DNA from: Prevotella sp.
Lineage (GTDB): Bacteria > Bacteroidota > Bacteroidia > Bacteroidales > Bacteroidaceae
Length of the DNA: 39,405 nt
Direction of reading: 5' to 3'
Assembly: GCA_022788105.1 (NCBI GenBank)
Contig: JALEVZ010000023.1
Location: forward strand, 1-39,405
The notes under the pieces are model-generated. The model saw only the letters and a program-made list of their open reading frames with translations, was not told where the DNA came from and made no database searches. Of this stretch, positions 15,782 to 25,157 are shown one piece after another. Position 1 is the stretch's first letter. Each line of letters starts with the position of its first letter. The translations under genes were made by a program, and so were the position numbers.

Positions 15782-18700
15782 GTGAAACTAAGACACACCG
15801 CACATATCATCATCACATCGGCAGCCGCAGCCATCACTCTTATGGCAGTGGCGGGATGCTCCACGCAGAAAAATACCGCCAAGACGCGTTGGTGGCACTC
15901 ATTCAACGCGCGCTACAACACATACTACAACGGTTCGTTAGCATACATCGACGGCTCGTTGGAGAAGGAGAATGGCAACAAGGATAACTTCACCGAGCTG
16001 ATTCCACTCTACACCGTGGGCAACAAGGCGAGCCGCGAGATGGGCAAAGGCAACTTCGACCGGGCGATAGAGAAGTGTCAGAAGGCGATAAAGCTACACA
16101 GCATAAAGCGTCGCCCCGTGTGGGACAAGAAGCGCCGCAAGACCGAACGCGACATCGAATGGCTACAGCGTAAGGAGTACAACCCGTTCCTGTGGAAAGC
16201 ATGGATGCTAATGGGGCGCTCACAGTTTCATAAGGGTGCGTTTGACGAGGCAGCCTCTACCTTTGCTTATATGAGCCGCCTCTACCACACACAGCCCGCC
16301 ATCTACGGTCGCGCCCGTGCCTGGCTTGCCAAGAGCTACATAGAGGAGGGCTGGATGTACGACGCCGAAGACGTCATACGCAACATGAGTCGCGACTCCA
16401 TACACTGGCGTGCGCAGAAGGAGTGGGACTACACCTACGCCGACTACTACATCCACACTGGCGACTATGCCAAAGCCATACCCTACCTACGCAAGGTCAT
16501 CAGCCATGAGATGCGACGCAAGCAGAAAGCCCGCGAGTGGTATCTCATGGGACAACTCGAGTCTGCTCTCGGCAACAAGGACAAGGCTTCGAAAGCCTAC
16601 CGCCGCGTCATACGCATGAATCCGCCCTATGAGGTGGAGTTCAACGCACGCATTGCACTCACCGAAGTGCTGTCGTCGGGCGGTCAGGGCAAAAAGATGA
16701 TTTCGCGACTGAAGCGCATGGCAGCTTCTGACAAGAACAAAGACTATCTCGACCAGGTCTACTACGCCATCGGAAACATATATCTTTCGCAACGCGACAC
16801 GCTCCACGCCATCAGTGCCTACGAACGCGGCAACAGCCGTGCCACACGTAACGGCATTGAGAAGGGTGTGCTGTTGCTCAAACTCGGCGACCTGTATTGG
16901 GACAAAGAGAAATACAACGACGCGCAACGGTGCTACGGCGAAGCCATCGGTCTGCTCGACAAGGAACGCCCCGACTACCCACAGATGTCGGAACGGTCAA
17001 AGGTGCTCGACGAGTTGGTGCCTTACACCGACGCCGTGTATCTCCAAGACTCACTGCAAGTGCTTGCCAAAGCCGACGAGAAGACACGCAACGCTGCCAT
17101 TGACCGCGTGATAGAGGCGCTCAAAAAGAAGGAGAAAGAGGAGCGCGACAAGCAAGCAGAGAAAGACGCGCAGGACGTGATTGCCAAGAACGGTGGCAAC
17201 ACTGGCATCGGCTCTAATAGCAACAACGCCAACCGCAACAACGCTGCCAACGCCGCCAACGCCCAACAGAACAAGGGACTGTGGTACTTCTACAACCAGA
17301 TGTCTATAAACCAGGGTAAGCAGGAGTTCCAAAAGCGATGGGGAAAGCGTGATAACGTGGACAACTGGCAGCGCATAAACAAGACCGTAGTGGCACTCGG
17401 CGGCGACACACAACTGTCACAACAGCAAGCCGACTCTATCGCGGCAGCCGAAGCAGCAGCCGACTCGCTGACGCAAAAGACCGACAGCGCACAGAACGAC
17501 CCGCACCGCCGCGAATACTATCTCGCACAGATTCCGTTTACAGAAGAGCAGATGGCAGAGAGCAACGCCACCATCATGGACGGTCTCTACAACTCCGGCG
17601 TCATCTTCAAAGACAAGCTCGACAACCTGACGCTGAGCTTCAAGGCGCTCAACAGGCTCGAAACGCAATATCCCGACTATGCGGACATGGCGAACGTGTA
17701 CTACCATCTGTTCCTCCTTCACTCCATACGAGGCGAAGAAGTCACAGCGCAGCACTACGTAAACCTGCTTAAAGAGAAGTTCCCCGACAGCCAGTGGACC
17801 ACACTGCTCACCGACCCCTACTTCAAAGAGAACGCTGCTCTCGGCGTACACATGGAGGACTCGCTCTACGCCGCCACCTACGACGCGTTCAAGGCAGGCA
17901 GCTACGCCACGGTGAAAGCTAACGCCAAGTTGTCGGAGAAGCGCTTCCCCATAGGCGCAAACCGCGATAAGTTCATGTTCATAAACTCGCTCACCACCCT
18001 CAACGAGGGCGATGCGGAGGGTTGTGTCAACGGACTAAAGCAGATGCTTACCGCCTACCCGCAGAGCGGACTGGCAGAGATGGCAGGCATGATAGTGCGC
18101 GGTGTGGGCGAAGGCAGACGTCTGCGCGGTGGCACATTCGACATAGGCAACGTGTGGGAACAGCGCACCGTCACCCTCAACACCACCGATTCCACCGCCG
18201 TGAAAGCACTGTCAGCAGAGCGCAACACCGACTTCCTGTTCATAATAGCCTACCCCACCGACTCCGTTGACGAGAACCGACTGCTCTTTGAGCTTGCAAA
18301 GTACAACTTTACAAGCTACATGGTGCGCAACTTCGACATCGCCATTGAAGACAACGGCGCACTGCACGCCATGCAAATCAGCGGTTTCCGCAACTACGAC
18401 GAGGCACTGCAATACGCCCGACAGCTTTATGCCGGCAGCCGTGTGATGCAGATTGCCGCAAAGGGACGTGGCATAATAATAAGCGCACAGAACCTGCCGA
18501 TGCTCGGACGACAGTTCAGCTACGACGACTACGACAACTTCTACGCCAAGCACTTCGCCCCACTGAAGGTCAGCACTCTGCCGCTCCTCAACGAGCCGTT
18601 CATCTCTCCTGACGAACAGGAATACACCACGCCACAACGACGCGGCACTGAAGACGCCGACACTCCTGCCGACAACGATGGCACAACCATCGCACCATTT

Positions 18701-19075
18701 GAGGAAGAGAAGCAGGAAGACAACGGCACTACCGTCGTTCCGCTCGAAGAGGAGACCAAAAAGGACGACGCGACTACCGTCGTTCCGCTCGAAGAAGAGA
18801 AGAAAGAAGACGATAACAACGGTGCGACCATCGTGCCGATAGAGGAGGAAAAGACCCAGCAGCCAGCACCGACGGCAGCTCCGACACAGCCTGTCAAGAC
18901 AGAAAAGTCGGCACCGTCATCGCAGCCCGCAGCCACGGAGAAGCCCAAGCCCACGCTTGAAGACGACTTCTACTTCGACGACAGCAACGCCCCTGCAGCC
19001 ACCAACGGCGGCAACAAGAAGCGGGAAGACAAAGCCGACCTGGAGGACGAATACTACGACCTCGACGGTTTTTAA
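15782..19075 (+). CDS. porW: Type IX secretion system TPR lipoprotein PorW/SprE
   Basis: A 1097-residue lipoprotein essential for gliding/T9SS export in related species. The start is GTG: the frame from the upstream TAG at 15752 has no ATG before it. The lipobox is LMAVAGC, followed by STQKN and the family-typical WWHSFNARYNTYYNGSLAYIDG. Residues about 80-400 hold TPR-like helical pairs (ARAWLAKSYIEEGWMYDAEDV, DYYIHTGDYAKAIPYLRKV, GNIYLSQRDTLHAISAYERG). A Lys/Glu/Asn/Ala-rich linker follows at about 445-500. The C-terminal 130 residues contain four acidic repeats (TTVVPLEEE type) and an Asp/Tyr tail. The next gene is porX, supporting the assignment. A 44-bp array crosses its stop codon. Confidence 0.87.
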   Translation: MKLRHTAHIIITSAAAAITLMAVAGCSTQKNTAKTRWWHSFNARYNTYYNGSLAYIDGSLEKENGNKDNFTELIPLYTVGNKASREMGKGNFDRAIEKCQKAIKLHSIKRRPVWDKKRRKTERDIEWLQRKEYNPFLWKAWMLMGRSQFHKGAFDEAASTFAYMSRLYHTQPAIYGRARAWLAKSYIEEGWMYDAEDVIRNMSRDSIHWRAQKEWDYTYADYYIHTGDYAKAIPYLRKVISHEMRRKQKAREWYLMGQLESALGNKDKASKAYRRVIRMNPPYEVEFNARIALTEVLSSGGQGKKMISRLKRMAASDKNKDYLDQVYYAIGNIYLSQRDTLHAISAYERGNSRATRNGIEKGVLLLKLGDLYWDKEKYNDAQRCYGEAIGLLDKERPDYPQMSERSKVLDELVPYTDAVYLQDSLQVLAKADEKTRNAAIDRVIEALKKKEKEERDKQAEKDAQDVIAKNGGNTGIGSNSNNANRNNAANAANAQQNKGLWYFYNQMSINQGKQEFQKRWGKRDNVDNWQRINKTVVALGGDTQLSQQQADSIAAAEAAADSLTQKTDSAQNDPHRREYYLAQIPFTEEQMAESNATIMDGLYNSGVIFKDKLDNLTLSFKALNRLETQYPDYADMANVYYHLFLLHSIRGEEVTAQHYVNLLKEKFPDSQWTTLLTDPYFKENAALGVHMEDSLYAATYDAFKAGSYATVKANAKLSEKRFPIGANRDKFMFINSLTTLNEGDAEGCVNGLKQMLTAYPQSGLAEMAGMIVRGVGEGRRLRGGTFDIGNVWEQRTVTLNTTDSTAVKALSAERNTDFLFIIAYPTDSVDENRLLFELAKYNFTSYMVRNFDIAIEDNGALHAMQISGFRNYDEALQYARQLYAGSRVMQIAAKGRGIIISAQNLPMLGRQFSYDDYDNFYAKHFAPLKVSTLPLLNEPFISPDEQEYTTPQRRGTEDADTPADNDGTTIAPFEEEKQEDNGTTVVPLEEETKKDDATTVVPLEEEKKEDDNNGATIVPIEEEKTQQPAPTAAPTQPVKTEKSAPSSQPAATEKPKPTLEDDFYFDDSNAPAATNGGNKKREDKADLEDEYYDLDGF

Positions 19076-19160
19076 GCACAAAACAAAGCTACAGGCATAT
19101 CCGCCTCGACGGCTTTTAAACACAAAACAAGACTACAGGCACATCCGCCACGGCGACATG
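19061..19160. repeat. 44-bp tandem array crossing the porW stop
   Basis: CTCGACGG(T/C)TTTTAA begins at 19061, inside the last porW codons including the TAA, and again at 19105, 44 bp later, with CACAAAACAA and CTACAGGCA following in both. A degenerate third start is at 19149. The second copy thus duplicates the coding end and stop. Confidence 0.88.
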
Positions 19161-19188
19161 CCTTCACAAACATAAACATACAACAGCT

Positions 19189-20754
19189 ATGAACAACGGA
19201 CAATTGCTGTGGGTTGATGACGAAATAGAACTGCTAAAGGCACACATCATCTTCCTACAAAAGAAAGGCTACGACGTAGAGACAGTGAGCAACGGACCCG
19301 ACGCCATCGACAAGTGTCGCGCCATGACCTTCGATCTCATTCTCCTCGACGAGATGATGCCGGGCCTTACAGGTCTGGAGACGCTGCAAAAGATAAAGGA
19401 AATACAACCCGACACGCCCGTGGTGATGGTCACCAAGAGCGAAGAGGAGCACATCATGGACCAGGCCATCGGCTCAAAGATTGCCGACTACCTCATCAAA
19501 CCCGTCAATCCAGTGCAGATTCTGCTGTCGCTGAAGAAGAACATACACCAGCGTCAGATTGTAAACGAGGTGACACAGAGCAGCTACCAGCAGAGTTTCC
19601 AAGACATAGCCATGCAGATAGACTCATGCTGCACCATCGAAGGATGGAAAGACACGTACCGCCGGCTCGTGCATTGGGAGCTCGAACTCAGCGGCACCGA
19701 CAGCCCGATGACCGAAATGTTGCAGATGCAGAAGGAGGAAGCAAACGCTGCTTTCGCCAAGTATGTGTGCCGCAACTACATGGACTGGGCGTCGCCGGAC
19801 AACCGACAGTCAGACAATCGACCGCTGATGAGCACCGACATATTCAAGCATAAGGTGTTTCCGCTCATCGACGAGGGACACAAAGTGTTTCTCATCGTTA
19901 TCGACAACTTCCGCTACGACCAATGGCGCACGGTGGCACAAGAGCTTGCTCCGCTGTTCGACATAGACGATGACATGTACACCAGCATCCTACCCACCGC
20001 CACACAATATGCGCGTAACGCCATCTTCAGCGGCTTGATGCCAACGAAGATAGCGCAGATGTTCCCCGAACTGTGGGTGGATGAAGACGAAGACGAGGGC
20101 AAAAACCTCAACGAAGAGCCGCTCATACGCACACAGATAGAGCGTTACCGCCGTCACGACACGTTCAGCTATCACAAGATAAACGACTCCGTGGCTGGCG
20201 ACAAGCTGCTCGACCACTTCGGCAACATGATGAAAAACGACCTCAACGTGATTGTCGTCAACTTCATAGACATGCTGTCACACGCTCGCACAGAGTCGAA
20301 GATGGTGCGCGAACTGGCAAGCAACGAGTCGGCATACCGCAGCCTTACACTCAGCTGGTTCCGCCACTCGGTGATGGCAGATCTGCTCAACACGCTGGCA
20401 CAACACGACTGCCGCGTCATCATAACCACCGACCACGGCAGCATACGCTGCTCCAAGCCAGTGAAGATAATCGGCGACCGCAACACCAACACCAACCTTC
20501 GCTACAAGCTGGGCAAGAACCTGAACTACTCGTCACGCGACCTTTTCACCATAAAGGAGCCACGACAGGCACAGCTGCCGTCACCCAACATCAGCACAAG
20601 CTATGTGTTTGCCACGGGCAACGCCTTCTTCGCCTACCCCAACAACTACAACTACTACGTGACATACTATAAAGACACGTTCCAACATGGAGGCATATCG
20701 ATGGAGGAAATGCTCATACCGCTGGTCACACTGACGCCGAAAAGGAAGTTTTAA
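19189..20754 (+). CDS. porX: Type IX secretion response regulator/phosphatase PorX
   Basis: A 521-residue two-domain regulator. Residues 1-120 are a CheY-like receiver with Asp54 (LILLDEMMPG), Thr82 (VMVTKS) and Lys104 (YLIKPVNP). Residues about 230-520 form an alkaline-phosphatase-superfamily (PglZ-type) domain with Asp239 in VIDNFRYDQW, the nucleophile region LPTATQYARNAIFSG and the metal-binding TTDHGS. In Porphyromonas, PorX works with the kinase PorY and a sigma factor to control T9SS genes and cleaves oligonucleotides; that is family knowledge. It sits between porW and tsaE, as in other Bacteroidetes. A BREX PglZ role is rejected because a receiver is fused and no BREX genes are present. 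Confidence 0.93.
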   Translation: MNNGQLLWVDDEIELLKAHIIFLQKKGYDVETVSNGPDAIDKCRAMTFDLILLDEMMPGLTGLETLQKIKEIQPDTPVVMVTKSEEEHIMDQAIGSKIADYLIKPVNPVQILLSLKKNIHQRQIVNEVTQSSYQQSFQDIAMQIDSCCTIEGWKDTYRRLVHWELELSGTDSPMTEMLQMQKEEANAAFAKYVCRNYMDWASPDNRQSDNRPLMSTDIFKHKVFPLIDEGHKVFLIVIDNFRYDQWRTVAQELAPLFDIDDDMYTSILPTATQYARNAIFSGLMPTKIAQMFPELWVDEDEDEGKNLNEEPLIRTQIERYRRHDTFSYHKINDSVAGDKLLDHFGNMMKNDLNVIVVNFIDMLSHARTESKMVRELASNESAYRSLTLSWFRHSVMADLLNTLAQHDCRVIITTDHGSIRCSKPVKIIGDRNTNTNLRYKLGKNLNYSSRDLFTIKEPRQAQLPSPNISTSYVFATGNAFFAYPNNYNYYVTYYKDTFQHGGISMEEMLIPLVTLTPKRKF

Positions 20755-20852
20755 AGGTAAAAAAAAGCCCCTCTCCATCTCTCCCCGCCGGGGAGAGGGC
20801 TGTTGATGGAGGAGAAGAGCTTTTAAAGGTAAAAAAGTAAAAAGGTAAAAAG
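20749..20852. repeat. REP-like hairpin and A-rich repeats after porX
   Basis: TTTTAAAGGTAAAAAA occurs at 20749 (crossing the porX stop) and at 20821, 72 bp apart. Between them is a hairpin at 20766-20801: outer arms AGCCC/GGGCT, inner arms CTCCCC/GGGGAG. After the second copy, GTAAAAAG-like units repeat at about 8 bp. The hairpin lacks a T-run on the plus strand, so termination is uncertain. Confidence 0.6.
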
Positions 20853-20946
20853 GTAAAAAAGGCTGACGCCATTGCGCTTTGTTGCAGCTCGTCAGCTTGG
20901 CTTTGCCGCTTGCCTAAGCAAGAACTCGTCAGCTTTGTAGCAGCTT

Positions 20947-20994
20947 GTTAACTCGTTAACTTGTCTACTCGTTAACTTGTGAACTTGTGAACTA
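20947..20994. repeat. Octamer tandem repeat, six copies
   Basis: Six consecutive octamers of the form GTnnACTn: GTTAACTC, GTTAACTT, GTCTACTC, GTTAACTT, GTGAACTT, GTGAACTA. AGCACGCTTTAGCACGC follows, like the paired AGCATGC next to the 12163 array on the other strand. Together with the hairpin at 20766, this explains most of the 302-bp gap before tsaE. Confidence 0.78.
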
Positions 20995-21056
20995 ACAGCA
21001 CGCTTTAGCACGCTAAACTTGAATAAATAAGAAACAACAAATAAACAGATTTATAT

Positions 21057-21467
21057 ATGGAAATAAAGATTTCATCTCTTGACACCATTCGTGAGGCAGC
21101 GAAAGAGTTTGTTGCCGCTATGGGCGACAGCCGCGTATTTGCCTTCTACGGCAAGATGGGGGCAGGCAAGACCACATTTGTCAAAGCACTGTGTACAGAG
21201 TTGGGAGTGGAAGATGTCATCACTTCACCGACGTTTGCCATCGTAAACGAATACACCGACGGCAAGGGCGAACCCATCTACCACTTCGACTTCTACCGCA
21301 TAAAAAAACTCGAAGAGGTCTACGACATGGGCTATGAAGACTACTTCTACAACGGCGGGCTGTGCCTCATAGAGTGGCCCGAACTCATCGAACCACTCCT
21401 TCCCGACGACGCAGTGAAGGTTTCGATTGTCGAACAAGCCGACGGCACACGCCTCATCACGTTCTAA
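21057..21467 (+). CDS. tsaE: tRNA threonylcarbamoyladenosine synthesis ATPase TsaE
   Basis: The ATPase subunit of the TsaBDE complex that makes t6A37 on ANN-decoding tRNAs. The 136-residue protein has the P-loop GKMGAGKTTFVKAL (about residues 32-45), then ITSPTFAIVNEY, YHFDFYRIKKLEEVYDMGYEDYF and CLIEWPELIEPLLP, all typical. The porX-tsaE order is a conserved Bacteroidetes arrangement. The last codons and stop lie inside a 22-bp repeat array. Confidence 0.95.
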   Translation: MEIKISSLDTIREAAKEFVAAMGDSRVFAFYGKMGAGKTTFVKALCTELGVEDVITSPTFAIVNEYTDGKGEPIYHFDFYRIKKLEEVYDMGYEDYFYNGGLCLIEWPELIEPLLPDDAVKVSIVEQADGTRLITF

Positions 21468-21550
21468 CAGCACGTCCAATACGTTCTAACAGCACGCCCA
21501 ACACGTTCTAACAGCACACCCCAATACATTCTAACATCACACCCCAACAC
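21461..21550. repeat. 22-bp tandem array crossing the tsaE stop
   Basis: GTTCTAACAGCAC begins at 21461 (inside tsaE, including its TAA), 21483 and 21505, a 22-bp period. A fourth copy (ATTCTAACATCAC) starts at 21528, 23 bp later. Each unit carries an in-frame-like copy of the tsaE ending. Confidence 0.92.
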
Positions 21551-21552
21551 AA

Positions 21553-21595
21553 AAAACGGGAGCATCTCCATGTATGAGACGCTCCCGTTTTCTTA
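21553..21595. terminator. Bidirectional terminator between tsaE and the giant secreted protein gene
   Basis: AAAACGGGAGC (21553-21563) pairs with GCTCCCGTTTT (21581-21591), with an inner TCTC/GAGA extension. A-run before and T-run after fit the two convergent genes. Confidence 0.85.
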
Positions 21596-21677
21596 TTGAT
21601 TCAGTCTGGCAGAGTTGCCGTTTCCGACTGTTATTTTACTTCACTTTACAGTTATTTTATTTCACTTCACTGTCAAT

Positions 21678-24600
21678 TTACTTCACTACTACTTTCTTGC
21701 CGTTCTTGATGTAGAGACCAGACTTCAGGCCTTTCACGCCCTTGTCGCTCACACGCACACCAGCAATGTTGTAAACCTTGGCATCGGCATTGTCTACATT
21801 CACCTCGTTGATGCCTGTAGCAACATCCTTAACCACAACCTCAATCTCGTCAGCCTGGTCTGCTACTTCGAGGATAGCCTCAAACGGAGCAGCGTAGCGG
21901 AGAGAGTTGTCTTCGGCAGCAGCAGCAGAGTCGATAGCCGTGAACTTGCCGTCAACCAAGCGATAGGTCAGTTTGCCTGCAACAGAAGGTATGAAGCGAC
22001 GGCTCAGATAGCCCAGCTCATTAGCTTCACCGACAGCAAATGCTCTCTCGTTGCTGAGGTCTATAGCCTCGTCATAAGCGCTCATGTCCTTTGCGAAGTC
22101 GCTGTTTGCCACCATCATGTAAGGCTTGTATGCCTCCACATCGGCAGCCAGACAGAACACAGCCTTGTTGTCTGCCACCTCTGTCAGCTCATAGAACTTA
22201 GCCTCAGAAGCAGCAAGCTCGGCAGCAGAGATAGCGTAAGGCAGCATGACGAATGCCTTTTCGCCAGCAGCGACAGTGAGGTCAGCAAGCGCCAGCTTTG
22301 TGGTCTGTGCCGCAGCGATGTCTGCCATAGGCTCAGAAGCGTTCTTGTAACCAGCAGCCTCAACCTCTACGTTGTAAGCGCGGTCAGCCTTCACCACGTT
22401 GGCAGTGTAGTTTCCCTTGTCGTCGGTAGTAGCGTAGTACTCTACATTGTCGCTCTTCAGCGTTATGTCAGCAGCAGCAATAGCGTTGCCGCTCTTGTCT
22501 GTCACCTTGCCGCTGAACACAACCGGATCGTTGGCAACATAGAAGTGTACGACCGGAGTCTTCTGCTCTTCCTTTTTTGCATATTTCCAATCCGCCTCAT
22601 TAGTAGAGCTATCCTCGTTGTCTGTGTGCATTATGTAGCAGAGTTTCTCTTTTGTGTCACCCTCAAAGTAAGCATTAAAGTTGTAGTCATCGATATAATC
22701 GGTCTGTACGACGAGACGAATTCCGTTGCCGTCATATACGAACGGAGCGTTAAACTCTATTGTCATCAAGTCGCCCTTCTCCTTCTGCTGATCGTCTTCA
22801 TAAGTCTTAGGAATTGTGAAGTTGTCGTCGAAGACAAGTGTCATGTCGTCAGTGCTTGCTGGAGTCCATGTTTCTCCGAGAGTCTCGTCAGTGGTGTTGG
22901 CAATCCATACCTTTGCAGCGTGTTTAGACTCTTTTATAGAAACGCCACGAACCACCATCTTGGCAATCTTGCTACCAGCCTTCAGCTCGCCGAGCTTGCT
23001 TGTCGGCAGCAGAACCTCTGCCTTAGAATGTTTGTCGTAGGGGTATGCAATGTTCCTCTCGTTGGTTGTAGCTGTGCCAATCTGAACATCGCTGAGAGCC
23101 ATTTCCTCTAAGATGTTTGCAGTGGCTTCCTTCTCTACTGCGTAGTCAGCGTCGTTGGCGCTGGCAACCAGTTTGAGGTTTACATCACCCATGTGGTGCG
23201 GAGTATAGACAACCGTAATATCTTCTGTAGCGCCAGAAGCGATGTCTACGCCCTCAGCTTTAGCCACCTCTACGTCGTTCTCATAGAGTGTCACATCATA
23301 AGTTGTACCCTTTTCGTCAACAACATTGTTGTTCATCAAAGAAATCTTGGCAGTGTAGTTGCTGTTTACAGAACCCTTCTCCGGGAAATTAACACCGTTT
23401 ACCACCCATGCGTGTGCATCGGGACAGAGAGTTCCACCGCAGACATTGTCGAGCGAAAGAGACTCTGAGCCAATTGCCACATACCATGTTCCAGCAGGTA
23501 TTTCACTTACAGAGAAGCGTGTGAACTTGTAGTATCCCCATTTTTTGTCGAGGCTAAGCTCATCGGCAGCAATAGTCTTTGCAAGAGTCCACTCGCTGCC
23601 GTCAGCAGAATAGTAGACGTTCAAGCCCTTGTCTTCTGCGCCATAATAAGCGTGAGCAGCCTCAAACTCCAGTGTCTCACCCTCTGCAAACGTCAGTCGC
23701 GGAGTGATGAATTTCTTCTCGCCATCGGTCGAATTAATCTGTGCACAGTATTTGTCGTTATAAGCATACCATCCGTAGGCACCGCTCTTGTTGGTTGTAA
23801 CGGTCCACGTGTTGTCTTCATTTGAATAGCCGATAGGCATTTTATTGTCCTCAAAGCCGGCATACGCTGTTGTCTCGGCAACGATTTCGCCCTTCAGATT
23901 TAAAGAGAAGTCAATGCCAGCCTCGTTGTTCAGCACGAGTGTGCCCTCCTTCACGCCTACGCCATCGGCAAGAGGCATGGTCACTTCAAAGTTACTGAAA
24001 GAGTGATTCTCCACTACAAGCGGATTTGTGAAGTCGTGGTTTACGGTGTAGCCTGCAGGCAGAGTAATATCTGTCACGCTGAGGTCGCTACCGCCATCGT
24101 TGTAGATTGTAAACATGCGAGTAACGTCTGCACGTGACTTGCCGAAGTTAACATCGCTGCCATTAGCAAACTCGTCTTCCATGTTCTTAGCTGTCACTCT
24201 TATCTTCGGAGCAAAAGAAGACGGCTTGTAGGTGCCTAACGGTGTCAGGGTGCCATCCAGATTTATGCGAAGCGAGATGGTGGTCGGGTCGGGATATTGA
24301 GCATAAGCGAGTGTGTAGCTGAACGAGAGAGTCTTTTTCTCGCCTGCTGCCATAGCGGGGATGGGCAGAGTCTGAAGCACGTTGCCAGCCCCGTCGACAA
24401 CGCTGACACTCATGTTCTCTTCCTCACCAGTTATGTCAAGGGTTCCAGAGTTCTTCACTGTCACGTCGAAAGCAATAGTATAGTTGCCCTCAGCGTCGGC
24501 ATTTGCCCACTCGTCAACAGTAGGAAGATCTTTCAAAGACACTTTCTTCACTTCGGGAACAGAAGCCTGTGCAGCCCAGAAATAGCCTATCTGCACCAGA

Positions 24601-25157
24601 TTTCCCTTAATGCCGAGGTGCTTGCCCTCAACCGCAGGAATATCAAACTTCTTCGCGCTATAGCAATCAAAAGTTGGTTCTCCGAGAGAGAGAATAGCCT
24701 CTCCGTCAGGTACGAGTTTTCCCCCCTCCTCTTTCATGACATACACATCGAGAGAGCCATAGCCACTATAACTGGTTGACCTCACATAGAAAGAAGAGGC
24801 GCCAGTGATTTTAGGAGTGATAATCATGTCGTTGTCTTCCTCTGTCCTGTTTGTGACATAGCTGTAAGCGGCCTGATCATGGATATCCACTGAAGGTCTA
24901 TATTCGCCGTCAATATTGAAGTAGCGTGTCGGCTGCACCCATTTGTACCTCACGTGAAAATACTCTCCCGGGTCTTTCTCGAAGCCCGGAGCATAACGTC
25001 CCCATCCCTCAGCAGGCGTGAAGGTGGAGTCCCGTGTTTCGGCAAACTCGTTTTCAAACGTCTCGAGATAGTTTTTCATCAAGACGTTGTCAGCCATTGC
25101 CGTCGCCCCTGTCAGCCACGCTAACAGGAACGTCAAAACGAAGTTAATCTTTTTCAT
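21678..25157 (-). CDS. Giant secreted multidomain protein with T9SS-type tail
   Basis: A 1159-residue protein. Start chosen at MKKINFVLTFLLAW to give a signal peptide ending ATAMA; Met two codons upstream is equally possible, and the 30-residue longer frame is not. Visible regions: a choice-of-anchor/adhesin-like beta domain (about 20-200); a CARDB-like domain (about 210-330, VDVTVKNSGT type); a second adhesin domain (about 434-575, FEDNKMPIGY to SLDNVCGG); another CARDB-like stretch; a carboxypeptidase-regulatory-like domain (about 875-945, FSGKVTDKSGNAIAAADITL); and the sorting tail (about 1114-1159, VYNIAGVRVSD to GLYIKNGKKVVVK). No catalytic domain is seen. Adhesion or matrix function is inferred. 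Confidence 0.82.
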   Translation of the reverse strand: MKKINFVLTFLLAWLTGATAMADNVLMKNYLETFENEFAETRDSTFTPAEGWGRYAPGFEKDPGEYFHVRYKWVQPTRYFNIDGEYRPSVDIHDQAAYSYVTNRTEEDNDMIITPKITGASSFYVRSTSYSGYGSLDVYVMKEEGGKLVPDGEAILSLGEPTFDCYSAKKFDIPAVEGKHLGIKGNLVQIGYFWAAQASVPEVKKVSLKDLPTVDEWANADAEGNYTIAFDVTVKNSGTLDITGEEENMSVSVVDGAGNVLQTLPIPAMAAGEKKTLSFSYTLAYAQYPDPTTISLRINLDGTLTPLGTYKPSSFAPKIRVTAKNMEDEFANGSDVNFGKSRADVTRMFTIYNDGGSDLSVTDITLPAGYTVNHDFTNPLVVENHSFSNFEVTMPLADGVGVKEGTLVLNNEAGIDFSLNLKGEIVAETTAYAGFEDNKMPIGYSNEDNTWTVTTNKSGAYGWYAYNDKYCAQINSTDGEKKFITPRLTFAEGETLEFEAAHAYYGAEDKGLNVYYSADGSEWTLAKTIAADELSLDKKWGYYKFTRFSVSEIPAGTWYVAIGSESLSLDNVCGGTLCPDAHAWVVNGVNFPEKGSVNSNYTAKISLMNNNVVDEKGTTYDVTLYENDVEVAKAEGVDIASGATEDITVVYTPHHMGDVNLKLVASANDADYAVEKEATANILEEMALSDVQIGTATTNERNIAYPYDKHSKAEVLLPTSKLGELKAGSKIAKMVVRGVSIKESKHAAKVWIANTTDETLGETWTPASTDDMTLVFDDNFTIPKTYEDDQQKEKGDLMTIEFNAPFVYDGNGIRLVVQTDYIDDYNFNAYFEGDTKEKLCYIMHTDNEDSSTNEADWKYAKKEEQKTPVVHFYVANDPVVFSGKVTDKSGNAIAAADITLKSDNVEYYATTDDKGNYTANVVKADRAYNVEVEAAGYKNASEPMADIAAAQTTKLALADLTVAAGEKAFVMLPYAISAAELAASEAKFYELTEVADNKAVFCLAADVEAYKPYMMVANSDFAKDMSAYDEAIDLSNERAFAVGEANELGYLSRRFIPSVAGKLTYRLVDGKFTAIDSAAAAEDNSLRYAAPFEAILEVADQADEIEVVVKDVATGINEVNVDNADAKVYNIAGVRVSDKGVKGLKSGLYIKNGKKVVVK

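Noticed and set aside
19189..20754. PglZ protein of a BREX phage-defence system
   Set aside because: The PglZ-like domain is fused to a response-regulator receiver and flanked by porW and tsaE, which identifies PorX; no BREX partner genes are present.
21615..23111. A 498-codon plus-strand ORF opposite the giant secreted protein
   Set aside because: Shadow of the 1159-residue minus-strand gene; low-complexity Val/Cys/Leu-rich translation with no domain.
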